In this document: piece by piece, positions 55,080 to 64,000 of the stretch
Position numbering within the stretch: the first letter of the stretch is position 1
Layout of the letters: the number at the start of each line of letters is the position of its first letter
Assembly: GCF_000471905.2 (NCBI RefSeq)
Contig: NW_006499776.1
Coordinates: forward strand, 2,650,204 to 2,714,203
Source of the DNA: Amborella trichopoda
Taxonomy: Eukaryota > Streptophyta > Magnoliopsida > Amborellales > Amborellaceae
DNA: 64,000 bases
Direction of reading: 5' to 3'
Position numbers and translations under genes: made by a program
The notes under the pieces: generated by a model
The model's database searches: none
What the model was told of the DNA's origin: nothing
Seen by the model: only the letters and a program-made list of their open reading frames with translations

Positions 55080-55780
55080 ACCTTCTCACAACCTTTCATC
55101 TCCTTTGCAACTCTTTGAGTTTAGTAGGGAACAATCCTTCAACAGTCGAAAACATCTGACCTTGTTCTTTCCCCTACTGGCATTGCCTTTCCCCGAAAAA
55201 AGTATTTTGTCGCCACCGGAAAAACCCTGCCCCACCTTCCACTCATTACTAGAAGGGTCGGAGGACGACCGAAAATCTCCGACAGCTTCCCTATTACCCT
55301 GCGGTCTTCCCTTCTAACTGATTTCCCACTTCAGCAGTTCACCAAAACTTCCTGAAATTCCACTAAGTTTTCGGTGAGCTCAATGCAGCCCCTCCTTCTT
55401 CTCCTTCCATAACCAGAGGGCTGACAAGTGCCTTCTGAACTCTTTATGACCTCCCCTTCAATAGAAAAATGACCAGAGGAAAGCTAGAACCCCGACAGGG
55501 CACCTCTGCAAATCCTGCTAAGGTCCCGAGAAACCCTATTCCTTGCACAAGAAGCCAGGGCACTTCTCGAAGAGGTTCACAATCACAACACGAAGCTTTG
55601 CGTCCTCCTGAAGGTCGCTAGAAAAGCTCATAACCACTTGTCTTTAAAAATTTTAGCTGGGAAGTTCTCACCGGAAAACCTTTGCCAAAAGCTTTGGTCC
55701 TCTTTCTCTAAAAACCCTTGCACTGTTTTACCCTTAGGAAAAATAGTAAAAAGGGCTTTCTCCCTTTATACCCAACAGTG
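55080..55780. other. 3'-region block shared by the copies (Tat-C)
   Basis: Inverted relative to 1,560-2,060 and 37,330-37,970, as expected from the opposite orientation of Tat-C. Rich in CCTTTTCC and ACCGGAAAA words, ending at TGTTTTACCCTTAGG. The 121-codon frame at 54,952-55,317 lies here; I do not recognise it. Confidence 0.4.
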
Positions 55781-56224
55781 TCGCAAACTACCACCGAAAA
55801 GCACGAAATGACACTCTGATCCCTAGTTCTTGATGGCAATAAGATCAGACTGAGGCGGGTCAAGCCTGAGACTTGAAAGAGTTATCACCGCTCACCTCAC
55901 TCTAGACGCTATTACCGCTCGCATTGCCGAGTGGCTATCACCGCGCACCTCATCAAGACCTTCATCAAACGCTTCGTCAGGAGGTTATCATCGTGTGCCA
56001 CGTCAAAAGGGTTATCGTCACGCATTTGTCAAGGGCTATTGCTGCTTGCTTCACCAAGGGGCATAATGTTGCGTGCGCCATCCAACACTTTATGCCATGC
56101 GCAAGCCAAGGCACATCCATCTAGACCATCGCCCGGTACTCTGAGGAAGTTTGTTTCTTGCACTATAGCCTCACTCCTTTGGCAGTCCATCCTCCGGTGA
56201 CAGCTATGTTCCCCATGGAGTCAC

Positions 56225-57600
56225 ATTCCCTCACCACACCATGATCCAGATGCACGACCCTAAACTACATGGTCCAAACTATATGGCCTTAAACTGTAAT
56301 GAGAGTCTGCATTGCATAACCTTAAACTGCACAGCCATGGTCCGCATTGCATGACCTTAAATGACACAGGCAGAGTCCGCATTGCATGACCTTAAACTGC
56401 ACGACTATGGTTCGCTTTACATGACCTTAAACTGCACAACCATTGTCCGCATTGCACGACCTTAAACTGCACAACCATGGTCTGCATTGCAAGACCTTAA
56501 ACTGCATAGCCATGGTCCCCATTGCATGAACTTAAACTGCACTGCCATGGTCCACATTGCATGACCTTAAACTGCACAACCAAGGTCTGCATTGCATGAC
56601 CTTAAACTGAATAGCCATGGTCTGCATTGCATGACCTTAAACCACACAGCCATGGTTCGCATTGCACGACCTTAAACAGATCAGCCAGGGTCCGCATTGC
56701 ATGACCTTAAGTTGCACAGCTATTGTCGACATTGTATGACCTTAAATTACACAGTCAGGGTCTGCATTGCATGACCTTAAACTGCACAGCCATGGTCGGC
56801 ATTGCATGACCTTAAACTGCATAACCATGGTCTGCATTGTGTGACCTTGAACTACACAGCCGTGGTCCTCATTGCATGACCTTAAACTTCACAGCCATGG
56901 TCTGCATTGCATGACCTTAAACTGGACGGCTAGGGTCTGCATTGCATGACCTTAAACTGCACAGCTATGGTCCGCATTGCATGACCTTAAACTGCATAGC
57001 CATGGTCTGCATTGCATGACCTTATACTGCACAGCCATGGTTCGCATTGCATGACCTTAAACTACTCAACCATGGTCCGCATTACATGATCTTAAACAGC
57101 ACAGCTAGGTTCTGCATTGCATGTCCACAAACTACACAGCCATGCTCAGAATTACATGACCTTAAACTGTACAGCTATGGTCCACATTGCATGACCTTAA
57201 ACTGCACAACTATGGTTCCATTGCATGACCTTAAATAGCACAGCCATGGTCGGCATTGCATGAACTTAAATTGCACAGCAAGGGTCCGCATTGCATGACC
57301 TTAAATTGCACAGCCATGGTCCACATTGCATGACTTTAAACTACACAGCTATGGTCATAATTGCTTGACCTTAAACTGCATAGCTATGGTCTGCATTGCT
57401 TGACCTTAAACTACACAACTGTGGTCCACGTTGCATGACCTTGAACTACACAGTCACAGTCCAAAGTATATGACCTTAAACTATAGCAGAGGTCTTGTTG
57501 CACAACCTTAAACTGCATGGTCTTAATTGCATGACATTAAACTGGATAACCACGGTCCAAACTATATGACCTTAAACCATGATGCGTGTTCAGGACGCAT
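56225..57600. repeat. 35-bp minisatellite, about 39 copies
   Basis: Unit CATTGCATGACCTTAAACTG followed by CACAGCCATGGTCCG; exact 35-base steps (e.g. 56,346 to 56,381, 56,416 to 56,451, and near 57,360 to 57,395). Same family as 235-690 and 35,950-36,460 but about three times longer and far more regular, which suggests a more recent local expansion. Confidence 0.93.
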
Positions 57601-58539
57601 GATGTTAAACTGCTTCGTGCTTCGCACAGGTCCAGAAGGCATGACCTTAAAAGATGCCTCCACATACGTTCACACCCCTTTTACGTGCATCTTCACGCAT
57701 ATCTTCCCTAATAGACCCATCGTATGCACGCACCACCTTCATTACCTCCCCAGTGAGTCCACATACATGCACACACCGTTTATGTGCATCCTCACGCATG
57801 CTTTCCACTAACCAACCCTTCTTGTGCATACACCATCCGTCATTCCCCAGTGAGCTTTACGCATGCTCATGAAATGGTGAACCATTTCACAATCCATATT
57901 CGCCGTCATCTAGTGGGTCACTATTCTTCACCCACAGTTCTACCTTCATAGGTAACCTCATGACATTTCCCCAAAATGAGTCGAAATTACCACCATACTC
58001 ACTCCATGGCCTCTAGAGATTGCCATTCATCACCACTACAGTCTAGCTGTATGACCCTAAAATGATAGTGCATGTCCTGGTCACATGATGTTAAAAGGAT
58101 TCCACAGGTCTCGAAGGCACGACTTTAAATATGCCTTCACATGGAAAAATGGGCATGGTGTACACCTAGACAAGGGAACACCATGAGTAAAAATGATGAA
58201 CTGGCATGGTCATGAAACCATGAGTAAAAGAGCTCCGTGGAAAAAAAATTCCAAGCATGGTGACAACCCTAAAAAGGGCATCGTGAGAAAAAATAGACGA
58301 AAAGGGTGGACATGAACATGAGGTCATGGGTAAAATAACCAAAAAATAATGTAAGTTGTGAAAATCGCCTTCACTATGTCATTTCCTCGGTTCAAGTGAA
58401 AACCCACAAAAGGGCGCTTGAACCGACAAGACAGGTTGACGGCCACCACATTAGCTGACATTAAGTTTCCAAACAGTCACAACCCTGGCTAATGAGGTCT
58501 GCTTAAAATCCACAAAAGCCAGCATCCATTCACAACACC

Positions 58540-58740
58540 AGATGGTTCTCCAGGGAGTGAGAGCCGCATAAGATCTCCCACGCTTCATGATGGCTCATCA
58601 GTGGGTGAGAGTCGCATAAGGTCCCCCCCACTTCAAGCACATGGCTCATCAGGGAGTGAGTGCCGCAAAAAATCTCTCAAGGACATGGCTCATCAGGGAG
58701 TGAGAGCCGCATAAGATCTCCCCAGTTTAACAACAACAAG
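58540..58740. repeat. CATCAGGGAGTGAGAGCCGC repeat, four copies, irregular spacing
   Basis: Copies of ATGGCTCATCAGGGAGTGAG plus AGCCGCATAAGATCTCCC, spaced about 42-60 bases. Found only in Tat-C in this window. Confidence 0.75.
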
Positions 58741-59115
58741 AGTCCTTGAGGCTGAGGATGTTGACCAAAAATACCTTCAGAAATGCTAATGTTCATCACG
58801 AAGGTAAGAAACTGACGAAGCCAGGGTCTAATCTGCCACGGGCTTCAGGGTATGCCTCGCCAAAACCCCTTAGCCTTCATGGGACTAGAATTTTGGGATG
58901 GGTCAAAAGCCCCTGACTGGACCCCGCTAGACGGGACCTACAGAGGTACCCTGAGCACCAAAAAAAACCTGGTGTAGCAGCTAACAATGCCAACCAAAGG
59001 TTCATAGCATTTGGCCTTTAGAAAAGGCCTTTTAGTCCCTTGAGGGTGAGGACGTTGACAAGATCCCTCAAACATCCCAAATGATTTCACTTGATTCTCT
59101 AGAAGCACAACATTC

Positions 59116-59127
59116 GGTGGGGCATGC
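59116..59127 (+). promoter_or_regulatory. Putative polypurine tract position, Tat-C
   Basis: GGTGGGGCATGC directly before the 3' LTR TG. Counterparts on the other strand: GCGGGGCAAGC (Tat-B, 24,854-24,864) and CAGGGCAAGT (Tat-D, 33,779-33,788). Short and interrupted by pyrimidines, so the assignment rests on position. Confidence 0.45.
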
Positions 59128-61845
59128 TGTTGGAAGATATTTTTCATCAACATGGGGCCCCCGCTCAATTAAGCCTAGCAATCACTGGAAATTTTGGCAG
59201 CCTTAGAATAGCCCTAACATTGGTCAATATCTTCATAAGGTCTCTCAAAATTCCCTGTCAAGTTTTGTAGCATTCTGACATGTCTAAGGCAGTACAGAAT
59301 GTGAAACAGTTCCAACAGAATCGACCTCTCGCACTTTGAAATGACCATTATAACTAGAGCAACATTTTTGGTATCTTAAATTATTGTGGGACCACTACCA
59401 TTGGATTCGACATGATTAACAACCTCTAGGGGTCAAGTTTCAGCGCAAACAGACACTCCAGAAAGAAGTTATAGGTAAAAGAGTAAAACAGGAGGGGCCA
59501 CATGCTATTCCCGTGAGGCCACCCTGCAACTCCACGCCATGGAAGGGGCAGTCACAAACAGTGAATTTTGATGCTCATATCTCACCCATCCCAAGTCGGA
59601 TTGTGCTCAAATTTGGTGAGCATGTTCGTCTAGTTAATACGAGCGATTCGATATGTGGCACATCCCGTGAAGATACCCGAGTGCGAAGAAAAGCTAGAGA
59701 GAAGTTGGTGATCGGTGAAGAAAGTATAGAAAATTCAACAACGTTGTGCCTCACTCGAGCGGCCAGATCACGCCACTCGCAAGCCCGATTGACGTGAAAT
59801 CAATTCCATCGTGTGCGTAAGGTCTTGGGCTATCACTGACCCAAATCTTTACATGATGGATGATTGGATTCTGCACACGAAATCAACGAAGTTACTGCAA
59901 ATCCCATCGTCAGAATTCAAGATTCCAACAAAAATTTCAAAGTTGTAAAATCTTTGTTCGGGCACGAAATCGAGTTGTGTTTGTTTCCTCGCGATTGTAA
60001 TGATATGCTTAGTATAATTCAATGAAGAAACCACCGAAAAACATCAAGAAACGAGTACACCATCGATCTGAAGTTTCAATATCTATTCCAATTTCAAGTC
60101 ACATGATCGCACTTTAAAAACACGATCTATGGCTCGAAGTTGGTATCAAATCGATCGCCATGTCAAGTCCTACAAGAAAAAAATCATCCTACGATCAGCT
60201 GGGTATCAAAACGACCCTGGATCATCCGTGCAAGTTCATGCAAGTTCTAGGGCAGCACAGGGACTGTTCGTGAATTTCACGAATTGTTAGAAAAGGGAAA
60301 ATCTATCATTTTGCACCTTAATTTCTATTTTTTTTAATTCAATTTAATCATAATTTTCAACAAGTAGGGTTACTTTTGATCATCCACCCATGTTTGGGGC
60401 AAAGTCTATATATACATACCATCATTGGATGCACCAAAGGACTCGACCTTTCACAAAAGAGAGAGTTTCTACTTAATACAAGTTTATCTTTCTTCTCATT
60501 GTTGGGTCACGTTCGAGAGAGAGTGAGTGAGGTGAGAGAAACTCTTGACTAGTACCCCTAGGTTCGAGGTAAACCTTGTCTCTCTCATTTTCTTCTTCTT
60601 CTTCGCTCCCTTCTCTCCTCCCTTCTCCCTCATCTCCATCTAAGTTCCTCGTAGGGAACATACAGGGCAATGACAGTGCCATGCATGACTCCTCTGAGGT
60701 CACACAGGTCGCGCATGGCGATGGTAACACCATGCGTGAGTCTCCTTCTCTTTCTGGTATTCTATCTCCCTCTTCTAGTGTGGTCAGTAGACAATGCTGC
60801 CTATCACCGTCCACAGACATAGTTTTGATGTCTTAGTGAAGAACCCAAACGGTGAAACTACCAGTTGCTCGTCTATAGTAGACAGTGATACCCATCGCCG
60901 CTGCTAGAGATCTCGGCAACACCTCTCACCGTCCGTGAGCTTCCTTCACGTATTCAGTGCTTCTCACCATCCTTCCTGCGTCCCACGCCTATCGCCGTCT
61001 GCCTTGTGATGATTACCGTCGCAAGCTTCACAAATGATTATCGCTGCGCTTCATTAGAGACTACCGCCGCCCGCACGGGGGCGTGTTGACTCCTTATGTT
61101 GTCAATGGTGATGTCTAGCACCGTCCGAAGTTCATTTCTCACTCTTTAACCACTAGCCGTAGTGTAGAGTGCCGCTCAAGGGCCATGACACTACTACTCC
61201 ACGGGCGTGAGTGGCAACGCCTAGAGCTGTCTAGACCCATCTCTTTGTCGTCATGTGTCTTCTTTTCACTCTCTTTTCTCTTCTCACTTGACTGAGTGTA
61301 GGACTTAGCCTAGCACCACCACATCGGTCTCGGTTTCGAGTAGTATTACCGTCGTGCTAGTCTTAAAGACTACGCCCGTCTTGCTACCACTCCGAGTCAG
61401 TGACTTCTAAGCTCCGATGCTACTCTCGCCTCTTCGTCAAGTTTTCTTCCCTTTTCTTTCTTTATTTGAACCTTATGCTTCATCGCATTCTCGTATGAAC
61501 ATACAGTGCCCTAAGACAAGGGTGGTCTCTTTGAGCCACTTGTCTCGCAAATTAACCATGGAAGTGTTGTGCAGAAAACAAGAGGATTGCATTTCATGGG
61601 AGGCGATTTTGAACCAGCTAAATCAACAGTGGGACTTTCTTCATTATCAAAGAGGGCACTCGTGCGAGCCAGCCCGAGTAAGTCCCGAACCCACCTTCAA
61701 TTGCTCGCTCATCGGTTGGTATACCTGCCCTTGCTCTCCAGTAAGGTTCTGAGAGAGCGATCTCAAACCTTGGGTTTGTTAGAAGCCTGAGATACGTGCC
61801 GCCAAATCATCTTGAGCCGAAAGGCGAGATCGAGGCACCTAACCA
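59128..61845 (+). repeat. 3' LTR of Tat-C, also 5' LTR of Tat-C2 (2,718 bp)
   Basis: Starts TGTTGGAAGATATTTTTCATC, ends GGCACCTAACCA. Left neighbour is the 3' end of an internal region; right neighbour is a primer binding site and leader frame. A single LTR flanked on both sides by internal sequence in the same orientation defines a tandem LTR-internal-LTR-internal array. Confidence 0.88.
60407..60414 (+). promoter_or_regulatory. TATA box of the shared Tat-C/C2 LTR
   Basis: TATATATA after GGGGCAAAGTC; about 1.28 kb into the LTR as in the partner copy. Followed by ACATACCATCATTGG. Confidence 0.6.
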
Positions 61846-61848
61846 GCT

Positions 61849-61866
61849 TAGTGACTCCACTGGGGA
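61849..61866 (+). promoter_or_regulatory. Primer binding site, Tat-C2
   Basis: TAGTGACTCCACTGGGGA; the second base is A where the others have G. Confidence 0.68.
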
Positions 61867-61934
61867 CTTACTACTCCTTAGTCGGTTCACTCTTATTTGA
61901 CCAGTATCATCTTTTACTTTATGCAATTATTTCT

Positions 61935-62093
61935 ATGGCATCTGGGTTGTTCAACCCATTCATCAGAGTCGGGGACTTCCTTATCCCGGACACTCGTGGC
62001 AGTTTCGGGCAAAGGTCTTTGAGTACAGGTAAGCATCTCGAGCCCTGGTACTCAAAGGCCTTCCCTAAGAGTACCATCTTGAGCCAGCCTTAG
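61935..62093 (+). CDS. Tat-C2 leader frame fused to the ORF1 end
   Basis: 52 codons: MASGLFNPFIRVGDFLIPDT, then RGSFGQRSLSTG, then KHLEPWYSKAFPKSTILSQP and stop. The last part corresponds to Tat-C 30,105-30,175, about 800 bases further into ORF1, so an internal deletion near 62,015-62,030 joined the leader to the end of the 5' coding region. Confidence 0.55.
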   Translation: MASGLFNPFIRVGDFLIPDTRGSFGQRSLSTGKHLEPWYSKAFPKSTILSQP

Positions 62094-62600
62094 GTTTACT
62101 ATATACCTGATCCCCATAAAGGAATTCAGGGAAATTTCCTAATGTTAGACAGAGGCCTCCAGCCTCCAAAGCAAAAACCCAGCTTTCTTTCTATGTTGAG
62201 ACCCCATTTTTGTTCCAATTGATAGACATGGCCCTTAGATGTTCAAAGAAGGTGGGGCATTTCAGCCCCCAAACTCGGTTTTGGAATGAGGTCCAAATTC
62301 ACTTAAGGGTTAAGCAAAAAGGAGGCCTACAGATCCTGACCAGGGAAGGCTCTAAGGCAGTTGAGGTCACTCTTGACGATCTCTTGCCTCGTAATCCCCT
62401 TTTCCCTCTCTAATCTCTATAAATATTATTCGGTCATTACCGTCTAGAAGCGATAGTCCCAAGACCTTCGAGAACCTGTCCTCACAAGATTGGCATACAA
62501 GGCTCTAGTCCAGTCAAGGCAGGCTAAACCCCTCCTGACTGACTTGCCACGTACGACTCACCGACCTTGACAGTCAACTGCGCCACCAGGCTTTGACCCT
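62094..62600 (+). pseudogene. Tat-C2 remainder of 5' coding region
   Basis: Frame 62,210-62,413 reads HFSPQTRFWNEVQIHLRVKQ, then LTREGSKAVEVTLDDLLPRN and ends PLFPL-stop, matching Tat-C 30,290-30,469. It is followed by IVPRPSRTCPHKIGIQGSSP, which in Tat-A corresponds to the segment before MTRQ. About 100 bases of this segment are missing from Tat-C around 30,555. Confidence 0.5.
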
Positions 62601-64000
62601 CCAGAAGAGACAATCAGTGTCATGATGATCAACGACCCTGATGACGCTGGGGAGGAGTAGATGAACAAGTTCGAGAAAATGATGCAAGCTATCCTTGGAA
62701 AAATGGAATGCCTAGAGGCCTCCAGTTCCCCTTCTTCGACCGATTCCCCCACTGGTGAGGACACAGTTCCCAAGAAAACTCTTCCACCAGCCTCTCAAGA
62801 TAGTTCTACCTCCCGTGGGGTCTCCCAAACCGACATAGATTCTATGGTGGCCTATAGCCTCAAGAACAAGGTCCCAGGCATGCAGGAGACACCGCTTTAT
62901 CAAAAGCTGTACCCTTCGTACATCGACCAGGTGCCGTTTGCTTTGAACTTTCAAAAGGGAAAGCTCCCCCTATGCAATGGCACTAAGTCTCTGCATCAGC
63001 ATCTTGCTCACTTCAGGACACCAATCGAGAGGCGGCATCTGACGGATGACTACTCATCCACTAGTTCGTTGAGACTCTCAAAGGGCCAGCCTTCCAGTGG
63101 TATGCTCAATTGCCTCCAAACTCGATACCAACGGAGTAGGAAATGGAACAGTTGTTCTACCAATGCTTCTACGAGGTCCAAAGGACCGTAGAAACCATCG
63201 AGCTCCTCCCTTTGATGTAAGACCCTGGTGAGAAGGAAGTGGTCCAGACCTTCATACAGAACATGCTTCCAAAGATTGCTCTGCATGTCGAGGCATCCAA
63301 TCCACCCTCCATGTCAGAGCTCATCTCTTTGGCAGTTTGTATTGAGGGATTGTTCAAGCACCATAGAAGCCCTCGTCAGTAGCCTGCTGGCTCAAACTCT
63401 CGCTCCAACGGTCGGGGAACCCAAAAGGCAGTAATCAGTGCGGCTGTCACCGTGGTTGACACCAAGAGTGCAGCCCCTCAACTAGACCTTTCCAAGGCAC
63501 AGACGCCTTAGGCTGGGGGTAAACAGCAGTCTTAGAATAGTGTCCCACCTCCTAAATATACTAGGCAAAATGACTACTGGATCTAGCACCAGAAGAAAGT
63601 TTTCCCCTTCGATAAGGAGTGGACTCCTGCACTGCTTCTACTGCTGTTGGAGCATAACATGATCCAGCTACCTGAGGCCGATACTGTAAAGTCGACTGGG
63701 CAGGAGGAAAATGAGAGGTATTGTGCCTATCACAGGGGGGTGTGCCACCCCACTTACGACTGTTATAGGCTGAACGAGACTATCAAAGCCCTTATCAATA
63801 AGAGTCAGATAAAGCTCGAAGAGTTGGAGAAGGCATTCGGGGCAACAGAGGCTTCTCACATAGCAACGATCCAAGTGGACGACGGGCCACCTGCTATCCT
63901 TCGTGCAGTTTTCTCCATAATACTTGAAGAAGGACTCGTCACTCTTAACCCGATAAGGCGGCCTAAGTTCCTGCCCGTAGGGATCGAGAACCTCTAGTGC
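62601..64000 (+). pseudogene. Tat-C2 gag, truncated by window end
   Basis: Frame 62,661-63,191 is open for 176 codons: NKFEKMMQAILGKMECLEAS (coiled-coil-like), SQTDIDSMVAYSLKNKVPGM, LYPSYIDQVPFALNFQKGKL, PSSGMLNCLQTRYQ. About 70 bases are missing near 63,222 relative to Tat-C. Frame 63,647-63,997 holds knuckle one (63,722-63,763, CAYHRGVCHPTYDC) and ends at TAG where the Trp of knuckle two should be; the Cys codon of knuckle two would be the last three bases of the window, 276 bases after knuckle one. Confidence 0.82.

Larger units (their letters stand above)
54412..59127 (+). other. Tat-C 3' noncoding region
   Basis: Contains: inverted equivalent of the post-integrase block (54,440-54,700); CACCGTCCATG/ATCACCG-type words (54,765-54,950); a shared block (55,080-55,780); CATTGCCGAGTGGCTATCACCG-like repeats (55,880-56,120); the 35-bp minisatellite (56,225-57,600); the edge segment matching 1-230 inverted (57,640-58,020); sequence matching Tat-B near its LTR (58,040-58,460); CATCAGGGAGTGAGAGCCGC repeats (58,540-58,740); and a last unique stretch ending in GGTGGGGCATGC at the LTR. 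No gene seen. Confidence 0.68.
26382..61845 (+). mobile_element. Tat-C: Tat element on the plus strand, split by Tat-D
   Basis: 5' LTR 26,382-29,130; internal part one 29,131-30,566; Tat-D insertion 30,567-49,750; internal part two 49,756-59,127; 3' LTR 59,128-61,845. Without the insertion it measures about 16.3 kb. It keeps gag, the linker and integrase but has lost RT and both RNase H domains in one deletion, so it could not have moved in its present form without help. Left flank GGTAA (26,377-26,381) is the expected duplication; its right partner cannot be seen because another element follows the 3' LTR. Confidence 0.85.
61846..64000 (+). mobile_element. Tat-C2: second element of the tandem, continues past the window
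   Basis: Primer binding site, leader frame and gag in the same orientation as Tat-C, using the LTR at 59,128-61,845 as 5' LTR. The gag text is very similar to Tat-C but not identical and has its own deletions, so it is not an assembly duplicate of that stretch. Confidence 0.83.

Noticed and set aside
54952..55317. Possible captured host gene in the Tat-C 3' region (121 codons)
   Set aside because: Ser/Pro/Leu-rich with no recognisable domain, and the matching block in Tat-A and Tat-D is not open in a corresponding frame. Reported only as a shared block.
56225..57600. CRISPR array
   Set aside because: The 35-bp units are contiguous and nearly identical along their full length, with no unique spacers, and the context is a plant retrotransposon 3' region.

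Overview
The window is nuclear DNA of a flowering plant, taken from a transposon-dense, gene-poor region. I see no intact host gene, tRNA, rRNA or CRISPR array. Almost everything belongs to one family of very long Ty3/gypsy LTR retrotransposons. The order gag - reverse transcriptase - RNase H - second RNase H - integrase, the CHHC gag knuckles and the conserved pol motifs point to the Tat/Ogre lineage. LTRs are 2.7 to 3.8 kb and the complete copy is 19.2 kb. Every copy carries stops, frameshifts or deletions. No species is named because nothing in the sequence fixes one.

Layout, using my own labels. Tat-A (1-14,648, minus strand) is a 3'-truncated view of one element: its 3' noncoding region lies at the window start, the coding region runs right to left from about 11,080 to 3,061, and its 5' LTR is 11,172-14,648. 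Positions 14,649-21,037 are non-Tat sequence: an AT-rich stretch, then several unrelated tandem arrays (49-, 47-, 194-, 72- and about 57-bp units). Tat-B (21,038-26,381, minus) shows only its 3' LTR and the adjoining 1.5 kb of internal sequence before it is interrupted by Tat-C (plus strand, 5' LTR 26,382-29,130, 3' LTR 59,128-61,845). Tat-C is itself interrupted in gag by Tat-D (30,567-49,750, minus), a complete 19.2-kb copy bounded by a 5-bp duplication, TACAC/TGCAC. This is nesting three deep. The 3' LTR of Tat-C is followed directly by another primer binding site and another gag (Tat-C2, 61,846 to window end), so two elements share one LTR in tandem.

Ordered from the 5' LTR, the family carries a primer binding site, a short conserved leader reading frame (MAS..FNPFIR.GDFLIP), a roughly 1.1-kb 5' coding region of unknown function, gag with a predicted coiled coil and up to three CHHC zinc knuckles, a linker in which I find no aspartic protease motif, RT, a degenerate RNase H, a second RNase H, integrase, then a 3' noncoding region of about 5 kb packed with minisatellites. 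The four views complement each other: Tat-A and Tat-D keep RT and both RNase H domains; Tat-C has lost them by one deletion of about 1.75 kb; Tat-C2 has lost most of the 5' coding region.

A run of 725 Ns (34,998-35,722) lies inside the 3' region of Tat-D. All similarity statements were made by eye from the sequence, with no alignment program or database.
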